DNA of 64,000 nucleotides from Streptomyces cyaneogriseus subsp. noncyanogenus (GTDB taxonomy: Bacteria; Actinomycetota; Actinomycetes; Streptomycetales; Streptomycetaceae). A program made the translations under genes and the position numbers. Positions within the stretch are counted from its first letter, which is position 1; every line of letters starts with the position of its first letter. Where the stretch lies: assembly GCF_000931445.1 (NCBI RefSeq), contig NZ_CP010849.1:3410001-3474000 (forward strand). Direction: 5' to 3'. The notes below the pieces were generated by a model, which was given only the letters and a program-made list of their open reading frames with translations, was not told the DNA's origin and made no database searches. Of the stretch, positions 9,159-17,902 are shown one piece after another.

Positions 9159-10688
9159 TCAGTGGGCGACGACCGGAACCCGCACCTCCTCCTCGGCGCC
9201 CTCACCGGACCCGGTCACCGCGGTCATGTTCGGACGGCCGGCGTTGACGAGGGTCAGGGCGATGGCCGCGGCGACCACGAGGATGCCGACGGCGAACCAG
9301 ATGGCGGCGGTGTAGCCCTCCACCATGGCCTCCAGCTCGACCAGTTGGCGCTGGGACCGGGAGGTGGCCGAGGCGATGTGGTCCTCGATGTAGGAGGCGG
9401 TGGCGGAGGCGGCGACCGTGTTCAGCAGGGCCGTGCCGATCGCGCCGCCCACCTGCTGCGAGGTGTTGACCATCGCCGAGGCGACACCGGCGTCCCGCGC
9501 CTGGACGCCCTGCGTGGACAGGGACATCGCCGGCATGAACGCCGTACCCATGCCGAGGCCGAGCAGCAGCATCGCGGGCAGCAGCAGGGCCGGGTAGGAG
9601 GAGTCGATCTCCAGGCGGGTCAGCAGCAGCATGCCGAGCGCGGCCACCAGGAAGCCGGGGCCCATCAGCAGCCGGGGCGCGACCCGGGTCATCAGGCGGG
9701 TGCCGATCTGGGTCGAGCCCGTGATCATGCCCGCGATCATCGGCAGGAAGGCGAAACCGGTCTTGACCGGCGAGTAGCCCTTCACGATCTGGAGGTAGTA
9801 CGTCAGGAAGAGGAAGAGGCCGAACATCGCGATGATCGCCAGGCCCAGCGAGAGGTAGACACCGCCGCGGTTGCGCTCGGTGACCACGCGCAGCGGCAGC
9901 AGCGGGGCCTTGACCTTGGCCTCGACGACGACGAACGCCAGGAGCAGCACGGCCGAGGCGACGAACATGCCGACCGTCGTCGTGTCGCTCCAGCCGTCCG
10001 ACTCGGCGCGGGTGAAGCCGTAGACGAGCGCGACCAGACCGAGGGTGGACAGGATCACGCCGGGGATGTCCAGCGAGGAGCGGTTGCGCCCGCCCGCCGG
10101 CTCACGGATGACGAAGTACGCGCCGGCCGCGGCGACCACGGCGAAGGGGATGTTCACGAAGAACGTCCAGCGCCAGTCCAGGTACTCGGTGAGGAAGCCG
10201 CCGAGGATGAGACCGACGGCACCGCCACCACCGGCGATCGCGCCGTAGATGCCGAACGCCTTGGCCCGCTCCCTGGCGTCCGTGAACATCACGGCCAGCA
10301 GGGAGAGCGCGGCGGGGGCGAGGAGAGCGCCGAAGACACCCTGGAGGGCGCGGGAGCCGAACATCATCGCCTGGTTGGTGGCCGCGCCGCCCAGCGCGGA
10401 GGCGGCGGCGAAGCCGGCCAGGCCCAGGACGAAGGTGCGCTTGCGGCCCCACAGGTCGGATATGCGGCCGCCGAACAGCAGCAGACCGCCGAAGGCGAGC
10501 GCGTAGGCCGTGACGACCCACTGGCGGTTGCCGTCGGAGATGCCCAGGTCCTGCTGGGCGGAGGGCAGCGCGATGTTCACGATGGTGGCGTCGAGGACGA
10601 CCATCAACTGGGCGAGCGCGATGAAGACGAGGGCCTTCCAGCGGCCCGGATCGGCGACGCCGGGAGCCTTGACGGCTGTTTCAGACAT
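9159..10688 (-). CDS. MFS drug exporter, DHA2 family
   Basis: 509 aa from ATG at 10688 (MSETAVKAPGVADP); the frame extends 37 codons upstream without family similarity. About 14 membrane segments, with LMVVLDATIVNIALPSAQ near residue 30 (DHA2 motif) and the motif A loop GGRISDLWGRKRTF. It lies downstream of a TetR gene on the same strand, 205 bp apart, so the TetR protein probably controls this exporter. Positional relatives of SCO3206/SCO3207 in S. coelicolor are suggested from memory. Substrate unknown. Confidence 0.9.
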   Translation of the reverse strand: MSETAVKAPGVADPGRWKALVFIALAQLMVVLDATIVNIALPSAQQDLGISDGNRQWVVTAYALAFGGLLLFGGRISDLWGRKRTFVLGLAGFAAASALGGAATNQAMMFGSRALQGVFGALLAPAALSLLAVMFTDARERAKAFGIYGAIAGGGGAVGLILGGFLTEYLDWRWTFFVNIPFAVVAAAGAYFVIREPAGGRNRSSLDIPGVILSTLGLVALVYGFTRAESDGWSDTTTVGMFVASAVLLLAFVVVEAKVKAPLLPLRVVTERNRGGVYLSLGLAIIAMFGLFLFLTYYLQIVKGYSPVKTGFAFLPMIAGMITGSTQIGTRLMTRVAPRLLMGPGFLVAALGMLLLTRLEIDSSYPALLLPAMLLLGLGMGTAFMPAMSLSTQGVQARDAGVASAMVNTSQQVGGAIGTALLNTVAASATASYIEDHIASATSRSQRQLVELEAMVEGYTAAIWFAVGILVVAAAIALTLVNAGRPNMTAVTGSGEGAEEEVRVPVVAH

Positions 10689-10814
10689 GGGTGTACCCAC
10701 TTCGGGACTTCGATACGGACAGGTCGGTGACCGGCGGAGAAGAGCACCGGGCGGCACGAGAGCGGCCGGGGACGGCCCGCCGCCACGGCAGCCGGTCACC
10801 GGAAGGACGTAGGC

Positions 10815-10872
10815 GTAAGCAGAAACAGAAAAACGGAGGAGGGAAAAGGGAAGGAGGAGAAGGACGAGGGTC
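10815..10872. repeat. Polypurine tract between TetR and exporter genes
   Basis: About 55 bases of the plus strand are nearly all A/G (AGAAACAGAAAAACGGAGG and following GGAAGGAGGAGAAGG). It is unusual in this GC-balanced intergenic context and lies in the leader of the exporter (polypyrimidine in the mRNA). No hairpin seen. Confidence 0.55.
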
Positions 10873-10893
10873 GGTGGTGACTGAACTGATCGG

Positions 10894-11538
10894 TCAGGCC
10901 CGGCGCAGATCCTCCAGAGTCACGGCCGTACCCGGCAGGGGCGAGCGGGCGGGTGCCCGCAGCCCGTCCAGGAACAACTGCAGATGACGGTGGACGAAGC
11001 GGTCGACGCGGAAGCACGGCGTGCCGGCCGGCGGGCGGCTGAGCTGCCCCATGGCGACCATCAGGTCACCGACCCCCACGTCGGGGCGGAGCTGCCCGGC
11101 CTTCCTCGCGCGATCCATGAGCACGGCGACGAGCCGCTCGATCCGTTCCCGGGCCGCGACGAGGTCGGGGTGGTGCTGGTCGAACGTGCGGGACACCATC
11201 GGGCACAGAGCGCTGATCCGCTCGTCCGCGGCGGTGTGCACGAAGTGCTCCAGCGCTCCGAAGGCGTCGCCGTTCTCCGCGAGGGCCTTCTCGGCCGCCC
11301 GCGCCGTACGCTCCATGACCGAGCAGACGACCTCGCGGACGAGGGCGTCGCGGTCCGGGAAGTTGCGGTACACCGTGGCGTTGCCGACGCCGGCCCGGCG
11401 GGCGATGTCGTCGAACGGCACGTCGGAACCGTGCTCGACGAACATCTCCCGGGCGGCGGCGACGATCCGCTCCCGGTTGCGCTGGGCGTCGGCGCGCGGC
11501 CGGGGCGCCTTGCGCTGCGCGGGGGAGGCGGTCTGCAC
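10894..11538 (-). CDS. TetR-family regulator of the adjacent exporter
   Basis: 214 aa. The HTH spans residues about 18-66 (RERIVAAAREMFVEHGSDVP, then VGNATVYRNFPDRDALV); the rest is the helical ligand-binding domain. It is upstream of and co-directional with a DHA2 exporter, a standard local drug-response arrangement. A long inverted repeat immediately upstream probably holds its operators. Confidence 0.9.
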   Translation of the reverse strand: MQTASPAQRKAPRPRADAQRNRERIVAAAREMFVEHGSDVPFDDIARRAGVGNATVYRNFPDRDALVREVVCSVMERTARAAEKALAENGDAFGALEHFVHTAADERISALCPMVSRTFDQHHPDLVAARERIERLVAVLMDRARKAGQLRPDVGVGDLMVAMGQLSRPPAGTPCFRVDRFVHRHLQLFLDGLRAPARSPLPGTAVTLEDLRRA

Positions 11539-11579
11539 GGCGTACTCCTTCGGAAGTGCGGGTTGGCGATCGGCGATCC

Positions 11580-11634
11580 GGGGATCGTTTCCCCGTTTCG
11601 CTCGGACACTCGACTAAACGGGGAAACGATCCCC
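11580..11634. promoter_or_regulatory. 19-bp perfect inverted repeat upstream of TetR gene
   Basis: GGGGATCGTTTCCCCGTTT at 11580-11598 is mirrored exactly at 11616-11634 with a 17-bp centre. Each arm contains a repeated CGTTT element. It sits 42-96 bp upstream of the TetR start, so two operators for the TetR protein are likely. Confidence 0.6.
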
Positions 11635-11819
11635 GCTTATTTCCGCCCCCCTCCCTCTTCTCCGGTGACCTGCGTCACACGGCTGCCGGGGGTCGTGGCT
11701 ACCGGCGGGAAACCCACGATCGGACCCTCCAGCGCGCGCCCGCGCACCCCTCGGACCAGGGTGAACGCAAGGGGTGCAGCCGGAGACCGGCGGCTGCCGT
11801 GGTGGCCCGGGAGGTCCGC

Positions 11820-13208
11820 ATGCAGGCGCAGCGCCGTCGGATACGCCCCCGCCGCGGCACCCCCCTCGCGGACCCCCGCCGCACCGCCGACCCGGCGGAT
11901 CCACACCGCGCGGGCGCCCCGGGGGATCCGTGCCGGGCGACCGCCCGGGCGACCCCCCGCCGCGTGGCCGCGCTCGCGACGGTCACCGCCCTGACCCTCG
12001 CCCTCAGCACCTCCGCCGGCACCGGGGACCTCGGCCCCGGCAGCACACCGGCGGGCGCCGGCCCCGTCTCCCTGTCCCGCTCCCCCGCCCACGGCCCCTG
12101 CATGATCAGCGGCGGGCCGGAGGTCCAGATGTCGGAGGGCGTCCCCACCACCACCGGCTACGCCCGCTCCACCGGCACCGTCCGCGCCCTGACCCTGATG
12201 ATCGACTTCTCCGACGCGCCCGGCCAGGGCAGCGCCCTGGACCGCTACGGGGAGTTCTTCCCGCAGACCGCGCAGTGGTTCCGCACCAGCTCCTACGGCC
12301 GCCTCGACTACCGCCCCGAGACGCCGGTCCGTGACTGGCTGCGCATGCCCAAGCCGTTCGCGGAGTACGGCATAGAGCGCGGCGCCCCCTTCGACCCCGG
12401 CTACCGGGAGCTGGTCCAGGACCTCGTGGCGGCGGCCGACGCGAAGGTCGACTTCCGCGCGTACGACCTGCTGAACGTGCTGGTCACCCCCAACGCCGGG
12501 CCCTCCGCCCTGGACACCGTCCTGTCCGTCACCTTCGCCGCCAACGGGGACGCCCCCATCGCCGACGGCGTCCCGGTGGCGAACGCGTCCTTCGTCTACT
12601 CCCGCCAGGACGACGGCTCCGGCTCGTACGGCAGGACCGGCTACCGCGTCCTGCCCCACGAGAACGGCCATGTCTTCGGCCTGCCCGACCTCTACACACA
12701 GGAGGGCGGGGGCGCGGTCGGCCACTGGGACATCATGAGCGAGGACTGGGGCGCCAACAACGACCTGCTCGGCTGGCACAAGTGGAAACTGGGCTGGCTG
12801 GAAGCGGCACAGGTGCACTGCGCGGCCCGGTCCGGGACGGCGGAGTACACGCTGACCCCGCTGGCCCGCGCGGGCGGCTCCAAGCTGGTCTTCGTCCCCC
12901 TGGACGCCCGCTCCGGATACGCCGTCGAACTGCGCACCCGTGACGGCAACGACGAGGCGGTGTGCCGCCCGGGCGTGCTCATCTACAAGGTGGACGCGCA
13001 GGTGGCCACCGGGATGGGCCCGGTACGGGTGTACGACTCCCGCCGCGACAGCGGCGGCTGCACCCGTGCCCCCAACGTGCACGCGGAACTCTCCGACGCC
13101 GCCTTCACCCCCGGCGAGACCTTCCAGGACCCGCACCGGGGCATCACGATCACGGTGGCGGCGGCGGACCTGTCGGGCGACCACCGGGTACGGGTGACGC
13201 GGAACTGA
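11820..13208 (+). CDS. Secreted M6-family metalloprotease
   Basis: 462 aa from ATG at 11820 (GGGAGG 5 bases upstream); the open frame extends 88 codons further upstream without features. The Arg-rich N-terminus ends in a hydrophobic stretch VAALATVTALTLALSTSAG (residues about 48-66), read as an export signal. The zinc-binding motif HENGHVFGLPD begins at His280 (His280, Glu281, His284, Asp290), as in immune-inhibitor-A-like peptidases, and WDIMSEDWG follows as the Met-turn region. It likely degrades extracellular proteins. Transcription ends at a strong hairpin at 13262. Confidence 0.88.
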   Translation: MQAQRRRIRPRRGTPLADPRRTADPADPHRAGAPGDPCRATARATPRRVAALATVTALTLALSTSAGTGDLGPGSTPAGAGPVSLSRSPAHGPCMISGGPEVQMSEGVPTTTGYARSTGTVRALTLMIDFSDAPGQGSALDRYGEFFPQTAQWFRTSSYGRLDYRPETPVRDWLRMPKPFAEYGIERGAPFDPGYRELVQDLVAAADAKVDFRAYDLLNVLVTPNAGPSALDTVLSVTFAANGDAPIADGVPVANASFVYSRQDDGSGSYGRTGYRVLPHENGHVFGLPDLYTQEGGGAVGHWDIMSEDWGANNDLLGWHKWKLGWLEAAQVHCAARSGTAEYTLTPLARAGGSKLVFVPLDARSGYAVELRTRDGNDEAVCRPGVLIYKVDAQVATGMGPVRVYDSRRDSGGCTRAPNVHAELSDAAFTPGETFQDPHRGITITVAAADLSGDHRVRVTRN

Positions 13209-13261
13209 CGCCCCGGCGCGGGCGACCGGCCGGAAGCACCGCCGGGAGGAGTGCCGGGAGC

Positions 13262-13300
13262 ACACAGGACCGGCCCCCGCGGCGGGGGCCGGTCCTGTGT
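13262..13300. terminator. Strong hairpin terminator after the M6 protease
   Basis: ACACAGGACCGGCCCCCGC (13262-13280) is followed after one base by its exact complement (13282-13300); it can form a 16-19 bp stem. It separates the protease from the tRNA-like gene on the opposite strand. Confidence 0.8.
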
Positions 13301-13314
13301 CAGGGGGTCGGGCG

Positions 13315-13403
<89 letters not shown>

Positions 13404-13664
13404 CTGCCTTCGAGGGCGGTCCGGTCTCCCGGCTGCCGTTCCCTTCCGACATCCATCAGCATGCCCGTACCCGCTGACACGGCGCTGACCGGCGGCTGAC
13501 GCCCCCGCGACCGGGACGCCGACCGGAGACCGGCCCACCGGGAACCGGGCACGGCACCCGGCCGACCGCGAACCGCGCACAGCACCGGGCGGGCACCGGC
13601 CCCGGCGGATTACCGTAGCCCTGCCTCGTCCCGTCCCCGCCCGACCGCCGTACCGAGAGACCCG
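13404..13664. other. Intergenic region before the IclR gene
   Basis: About 260 bp with no ORF of convincing composition; it would hold the promoters of the tRNA-like gene and of the IclR-type gene. No consensus hexamers are clear. Confidence 0.4.
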
Positions 13665-15356
13665 ATGCCCGTCATGACCCCGATGGACGCCCCCGAGGGG
13701 GCCGGCGCGCCCGCCGAGGCGGTCGCCCCGCTGCTGCGCGGCCTCGCCGTACTGCGGCGACTGACCGAGGCGGACGGCACCCTCAGCCTCAGCGACCTGG
13801 AGCGCGCCACCGGCCTCGCCCGCTCCACGGTCGACCGGATCACGGCGACGCTGGCCCGCATGGGGTACGTACGCCTGGACGGCCGCGACGTGACCCTGGC
13901 CCCCCGCCTGATGGAACTGGGCAACGCCTACCTGGCCGCCCTCCGCCTGCCCGCCCTGCTGGACGCCCGCGCGGACGCCCTCGCCGACGAGCTGGACGAG
14001 TCCGTCTCCCTCGCGGTCGGCGACCGCGACGGCATCCGCTTCATCCACCAGGCCACCCGCCGCCGCGCGATGTCCCTCAGCTTCCGCATCGGCGACCTGC
14101 TCCCGGCCGAACGCACCGCCCCCGGTCCGCTGTTCGCGGCCGAGTGGACGGACGCCGACTGGCACCGCTGGCGCGCCCGCCGGGCTGCGGACCCGCACGA
14201 CCACGCCTTCCCCGCCGTACCGCCCGCCGGCTCCCCCACCCCCGACACCGATTTCGAACGGCGTACGGAACGGGCGGCGGCCGAGGGCTGGGCCCTGGAC
14301 GACCAACTGATCGAACCGGGCCTGGTCGCGGTCTCGGTTCCGGTACGCGATCCCCGTACGGGCCGGGTGGCGTGCGTGGCGAGCGTGGTGAGCCACACCA
14401 GTCGGCACACGGCCGAGGGACTGCGCGAGAGCCTCCTGCCCCGACTGCGGTCGGCGGTGGCCGGGATGGAACACGATCTGCGCACCGCCCCGCCGCCGCT
14501 GCCCGGCGCGGCGCCGTCGGGCCTGGCCGGCTGGACGGGCGCGTCGAAGCAGGAGCTGGGCCGGGAGTTCGTCGAATCGCTGGCCCGCGGGCTGACCGTC
14601 CTGACCGCCTTCGGCGAGGGGCGGGCCGAGCTGACCCTCACCGAGGTGGCCAAGGCCACGGGCCTGGCGCGGGCCACGGCCCGCCGCGCGCTGATCACGT
14701 ACGAGCACGCGGGCCTGGTGGTGCCGACACCCGGCCGCGCGTTCGCCCTCACCCCCCGGGTCCTCTCCCTCGGCTTCCCGCCGCTGTCCCGCACCTCCCT
14801 CCCCCAGATCGCCCAGCCCCACCTGGCCGCCCTGGCGGACCGGGTGCGGGAGTCCTCGGCGCTGGCCGTCCTGTCGGACGCGGCGGCCGGCCCCGGCGCG
14901 GGCGCGGAGATCCAGTACACGGCGCGGGTGACCCCCAGCCGTGTGATGAGCGTCGACATCGCCGTCGGCACCCGGCAGCCGGCCTACGCCACCGCCCTGG
15001 GCCGCGTCCTGCTGGCCGGCCTCGCGGAACCGGACCGCGTCCTCGGCGACCTCCGCCCCCTCACCCCGCGCACGATCACCGACCCGGCGGAGCTGACCCG
15101 GCTGCTGGCCCGGGTCCGCGCCCAGGGCTACGCCCTGACCGACGAGGAACTGGAGGAGGGCCTGCGCTCGATCGCGGTCCCGCTCCGCGACGGCACGGGC
15201 AGGGTGGTCGCGGGAGTCAACGTGGCCATGCACGCGGCCCGCCGCTCACTGCGGGAATGCGTCGAGGACATCCTCCCCGAACTGTGCGAGACAGCCTCCC
15301 GCATCGAGGCGGACCTACGGGTGGCGGGCCGGTTCCGACGAGTACCACCCACCTGA
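13665..15356 (+). CDS. Tandem double IclR-type transcriptional regulator
   Basis: 563 aa, about twice the usual IclR length. It comprises two complete IclR units: HTH 1 (residues about 22-75, LSDLERATGLARSTVDRITA), ligand domain 1 (about 85-270), HTH 2 (about 300-350, LTEVAKATGLARATARRALI) and ligand domain 2 (about 365-550, ending ILPELCETASRIEADLR). Such fusions could bind an operator pair as an intrachain dimer. IclR proteins usually regulate aromatic-acid or carbon metabolism, but no target gene is next to it. A second ATG at codon 4 is an alternative start. Confidence 0.88.
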   Translation: MPVMTPMDAPEGAGAPAEAVAPLLRGLAVLRRLTEADGTLSLSDLERATGLARSTVDRITATLARMGYVRLDGRDVTLAPRLMELGNAYLAALRLPALLDARADALADELDESVSLAVGDRDGIRFIHQATRRRAMSLSFRIGDLLPAERTAPGPLFAAEWTDADWHRWRARRAADPHDHAFPAVPPAGSPTPDTDFERRTERAAAEGWALDDQLIEPGLVAVSVPVRDPRTGRVACVASVVSHTSRHTAEGLRESLLPRLRSAVAGMEHDLRTAPPPLPGAAPSGLAGWTGASKQELGREFVESLARGLTVLTAFGEGRAELTLTEVAKATGLARATARRALITYEHAGLVVPTPGRAFALTPRVLSLGFPPLSRTSLPQIAQPHLAALADRVRESSALAVLSDAAAGPGAGAEIQYTARVTPSRVMSVDIAVGTRQPAYATALGRVLLAGLAEPDRVLGDLRPLTPRTITDPAELTRLLARVRAQGYALTDEELEEGLRSIAVPLRDGTGRVVAGVNVAMHAARRSLRECVEDILPELCETASRIEADLRVAGRFRRVPPT

Positions 15357-15565
15357 CCCGCCGCTCCCGCCCCGCAACCCCGGCACCGGCCCCACACCAC
15401 CCCTCAGGGGCGCCGCTCCCCCACGGGCCCGCGCCGGCATGGGCCGCGCCCAGCACGGCCGCGCCACTGACCCCCGTACCCGATCCCCACCACCCGCTAC
15501 ACTGTCGGCGGTGGCACAGCCCTACCTGCCGTACCACCACAGCACCACAGGCCATCACGGCCTAC

Positions 15566-15638
15566 GCCTTCGTAGCTCAGGGGATAGAGCACCGCTCTCC
15601 TAAAGCGGGTGTCGCAGGTTCGAATCCTGCCGGGGGCA
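15566..15638 (+). tRNA. tRNA-Arg (anticodon CCT)
   Basis: 73 nt: acceptor GCCTTCG/CGGGGGC, D arm GCTCAGGGGATAGAGC, anticodon arm CCGCT-CTCCTAA-AGCGG with anticodon CCT, T arm GCAGG-TTCGAAT-CCTGC, discriminator A. CCA is not encoded. It decodes AGG. Its 3' 42 bases plus 2 more recur at 21,987-22,030, showing that it is the attachment site of an integrated element that regenerated the tRNA at the left junction. Confidence 0.95.
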
Positions 15639-15640
15639 CA
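15597..15640 (+). repeat. attL: attL: 44-bp direct repeat in the tRNA-Arg 3' end
   Basis: Exact 44-bp match to 21,987-22,030, beginning at the anticodon CTCCT and ending two bases past the discriminator. The tRNA 3' half is the standard crossover site of tyrosine integrases of pSAM2-type elements and phages. Confidence 0.9.
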
Positions 15641-15667
15641 GTCAAAACAGCAGGTCAGCGAGCCAAG

Positions 15668-15696
15668 GGCCCCCCGTTCCGTTCGAACGGGGGGCC
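15668..15696 (+). terminator. Hairpin terminator downstream of tRNA-Arg
   Basis: GGCCCCCCGTT (15668-15678) and AACGGGGGGCC (15686-15696) form a perfect 11-bp stem with loop CCGTTCG. A close relative with loop CCCTTCG occurs at 33,349-33,383. Confidence 0.7.
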
Positions 15697-15812
15697 TGCG
15701 GCTTCTTCGGAGTCCACAAAGAGTCCACATTTCCACGAAGCCTTGGGGGCAGTGGCGGCCCGTCCGGTGAAAGAGCGGCCCGCCTCTGGCGGGGTGGAGA
15801 CGGGCCGCGGGG

Positions 15813-15938
15813 TCAGGCCGGGCGCGGGACGATGAAGGCGCGCTGCGGCCTGGGCTCCGGGTCGCGCGAGGTCGGCTGCTGCGCGCGCTGCCACGCTGCG
15901 ACCAGCTCCCGGTACCGCGGATCGGTCCATTCCTTCAC
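15813..15938 (-). CDS. 41-residue hypothetical protein, last gene of the element operon
   Basis: Begins at GTG 15938 with AGGGAGG 6 bases upstream, and encodes MKEWTDPRYRELVAAWQRAQ plus a Pro/Arg-rich tail ending FIVPRPA. It follows the stop of the 175-aa gene by 23 bp on the same strand, so it probably belongs to that operon. Charged and soluble; no known domain. The strong ribosome site and the operon placement are the evidence that it is real. Confidence 0.6.
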   Translation of the reverse strand: MKEWTDPRYRELVAAWQRAQQPTSRDPEPRPQRAFIVPRPA

Positions 15939-15961
15939 GATGACCTCCCTTCCCGGGCAGG

Positions 15962-16489
15962 TTATGCGGAGCTGGGCTTCGGCTTGGGCGTGATGACGAT
16001 GGTGCACTCGGGGGCGTGCTGGCACTTCGCGGCGACGGAGGCGAGGGTCTCGTCCGACGGCGGGCCCCACAGCTCCGAATCCGCCTCCCAGCCCAGTTCG
16101 GCGATCTTCTCGCGGGTCCGGTCCAGGATCGGCGGGTCGTAGTGGGTGGGATCGTAGCCCGGGTAGTGATGGATGAACCGGCCCCGGGCGCCGAGCGTTT
16201 CGCACAGTTCGGCGTACATGGCGGTGTGCAGGATCAGGGTGTGCCAGCCCTCGTCCACGATCCGCGAGGGCGCGAGCCCGACGCCGGGGTTCTTCGCGCA
16301 GGCCGCGACGAACTTGAGGGCCTCCTCCACGATCCGGCCGGCCAGTTCCTCGCTCATGTCCGGGTTGGCGTCCAACACCGTCTCGCGGCAGCTCGCGAAC
16401 CGTTCGTCGGTGATGAGCATGCGCGGCAGCGCGGGCAGTGGGATGGGTGCCGGGTCGGGTCCTGGAGTGGGAGGCGTGGGTACGCTCAC
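15962..16489 (-). CDS. GRDP-like (glycine-rich domain-containing) protein
   Basis: 175 aa from GTG 16489 with AAGGAG upstream; the longer frame upstream is a shadow. The core DEGWHTLILHTAMYAELCET (about residues 86-105) and the following FIHHYPGYDP (about 113-122) match the conserved Trp-His and His-His-Pro motifs of the small bacterial proteins related to plant glycine-rich domain proteins (GRDP-like family). The biochemical role is unknown; these genes are common in Streptomyces mobile regions beside small regulators. Cytoplasmic. Third protein-coding gene of the minus-strand operon, not counting the leader peptide. Confidence 0.7.
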   Translation of the reverse strand: MSVPTPPTPGPDPAPIPLPALPRMLITDERFASCRETVLDANPDMSEELAGRIVEEALKFVAACAKNPGVGLAPSRIVDEGWHTLILHTAMYAELCETLGARGRFIHHYPGYDPTHYDPPILDRTREKIAELGWEADSELWGPPSDETLASVAAKCQHAPECTIVITPKPKPSSA

Positions 16490-16587
16490 GGGCGTCTCCT
16501 TCTCTTGTGGATGGGGATGGGCCCGCCCGGGCCGGGGCCTTGCCGGGATCACCGGGCCCGGGCGGCGCCGGTCGAGCAGCGGGAGTC

Positions 16588-16797
16588 TCAGTACTGCCGA
16601 CCGCTCGGCCGGGGGCCATGGGGGTGGGCGCGGATGAGGACGTTGCAGTCCGAGACGCGCGAGCCGTCCCGGGCGGCCCGGGCGTCTTCCCGCTTCCGGG
16701 CGAGGTTCTGGCACGTCGCGCAGCCCGCCACAGGGTCGGGCTCGGCCGGGAGCAGCCCCAGGACCGGGGCCGGGCTCATGACATGCGGGAGGATCAC
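16588..16797 (-). CDS. 69-residue CxxC small protein
   Basis: Starts at GTG 16797 overlapping the stop codon of the preceding 190-aa gene (GTGA), with GAGGAGG inside that gene as ribosome site. The sequence contains AGCATCQNLARKREDARAAR (a CxxC pair) and ends with SDCNVLIRAHPH. The pattern of CxxC, paired Arg/Ala helix and SDCN..IRAHPH is one I recognise from many Streptomyces element-borne small proteins, function unknown. The cysteines may bind zinc (inference). An internal ATG at 16779 is a shorter alternative. Confidence 0.65.
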   Translation of the reverse strand: MILPHVMSPAPVLGLLPAEPDPVAGCATCQNLARKREDARAARDGSRVSDCNVLIRAHPHGPRPSGRQY

Positions 16798-17366
16798 GCT
16801 GGCGCCTCCTCCTCGAAGAGCCGGTGCGCGCCGGCCGCAATCAGCCGTGCCACCTTCAGCGGAGAGCAGAGGACGCCGGCCACGGGCATCGGCACCGACC
16901 AGTACGTGGTCGTCCCGGATGTCGGCTGCGCAGCGTCGAGCCGGGGTACGCCGAGGTAGGCGCCGCGGCCGAGGCAGTCCACGTCGGCCACCCGCCAGTC
17001 GTTGGCGGCCTGATGCCAGGTACGCGGCACGCTCGCGGGCACGAGGGCGTAGTAACGGGGCCCACGGAGGTCGCAGATGACAGGGCCGCGGTCGAGGACC
17101 TCGTTGAGGATGGCGTCGATCTCCTCGGGCTTGGTGCTCGCGGCGACGGCCTGGACCAAGCGGCCGGGGATGCGGACGGCGGAGAACAGCGTTCCGAGCG
17201 GGAGCAGGACGACATCGTCGGTCTGCCACTGGACTCGGGCGTACCCGGGCTGCGGATGTGCGGACAACAGCCAGTGCTCGGCCGCGAGCCGCCGATCCGC
17301 ATCGGTGTGCACGAAGGCGCCCTGCTCCGTTTTGACGGGGCGCAGCGCAGGGCTGGAGCTACTCAC
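16794..17366 (-). CDS. Hypothetical protein of 190 aa in element operon
   Basis: Starts at GTG 17366 with GGGAGG upstream; an ATG at 17438 in the same frame would add 24 residues but has a poor ribosome site. No catalytic motif recognised. The centre contains GPRYYALVPASVPRTW followed by DVDCLGRGAYLGVPRLDA, which recalls the N-terminal region of bifunctional primase/polymerase-like proteins, but similarity is too weak to claim function. It is translationally coupled downstream to the CxxC protein and upstream to a 15-codon leader. Confidence 0.65.
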   Translation of the reverse strand: MSSSSPALRPVKTEQGAFVHTDADRRLAAEHWLLSAHPQPGYARVQWQTDDVVLLPLGTLFSAVRIPGRLVQAVAASTKPEEIDAILNEVLDRGPVICDLRGPRYYALVPASVPRTWHQAANDWRVADVDCLGRGAYLGVPRLDAAQPTSGTTTYWSVPMPVAGVLCSPLKVARLIAAGAHRLFEEEAPA

Positions 17367-17410
17367 CGGCCGCCTCCCGAGCCAACCAGCTGAGCGGTAC
17401 CGTGTGTCAT
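17363..17410 (-). CDS. 15-codon leader peptide coupled to the 190-aa gene
   Basis: ATG at 17410 with a strong GAAGGAG 7 bases upstream encodes MTHGTAQLVGSGGGR, and its TGA overlaps the GTG start of the next gene (GTGA). This arrangement suggests translational coupling rather than a functional peptide. It is too short to judge by composition, so confidence is moderate. Confidence 0.45.
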   Translation of the reverse strand: MTHGTAQLVGSGGGR

Positions 17411-17514
17411 GTCGGCGCTCCTTCGCAGCGTCGGCCATCCCCGGGAGGTCGCCGCCTCGCCGGGGCTTCGTCGTCTTCGCTGACGCTAGGAGTGTGATGT
17501 GCCGCACCTCTAGC

Positions 17515-17620
17515 GATGTGCAGTTCTGTGCACGCAACCGCACACGCTTGGGCGCCGTTCGGCACTCACCCTTGACGCAGCGAGCCACCCGGGCGACCGT
17601 GGCGCACAGTCCTGCACATC
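17515..17620. promoter_or_regulatory. Two inverted copies of a 19-bp operator in a divergent promoter
   Basis: GATGTGCAGttCTGTGCAC at 17515-17533 and, on the other strand, GATGTGCAGgaCTGTGCGC at 17602-17620 share 16 of 19 positions. They lie between the divergent operons starting at 17410 (minus) and 17639 (plus), 69 bp apart edge to edge. TTGACG at 17572 is a possible -35 of the plus operon. The HTH/DUF5753 protein encoded at 18427 is the natural candidate to bind them (inference). Confidence 0.65.
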
Positions 17621-17638
17621 CGTCTGACGGAGGTAGCT

Positions 17639-17902
17639 GTGCCGCTACGGTTCATCGGAATCGATCCCAACACCGGAGACCACGAAAGTCCCACGGTGTG
17701 GGTCGATGAGGAGGAGCAAGAGCTCGTACTGCAGGGATGGAAGCCGGGTCCCGAACTTGAGGCTGAATGCGCCGCGTTCCAAGTACCGGGGCACGCCGTA
17801 GGCATCCCCCAGCACGAGGCAGTAGTCCGTATCCCGGCGCGGATGGTGTCGGTGATCAGGGAGGCGTGCGATGCCCTCGAACGTACCGAACGCCTTCGCT
17901 GA
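17639..17902 (+). CDS. 87-residue hypothetical protein, first gene of plus operon
   Basis: GTG start with GGAGG 6 bases upstream. The product is acidic and soluble (IGIDPNTGDHESPTVWVDEE at residues 6-25) and ends in a helical segment VSVIREACDALERTERLR. No domain recognised. It overlaps the following DUF6879 gene by 32 bp in another frame, so the two are tightly linked; small partners of this size precede many DUF6879-HTH pairs in Streptomyces. Confidence 0.7.
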   Translation: MPLRFIGIDPNTGDHESPTVWVDEEEQELVLQGWKPGPELEAECAAFQVPGHAVGIPQHEAVVRIPARMVSVIREACDALERTERLR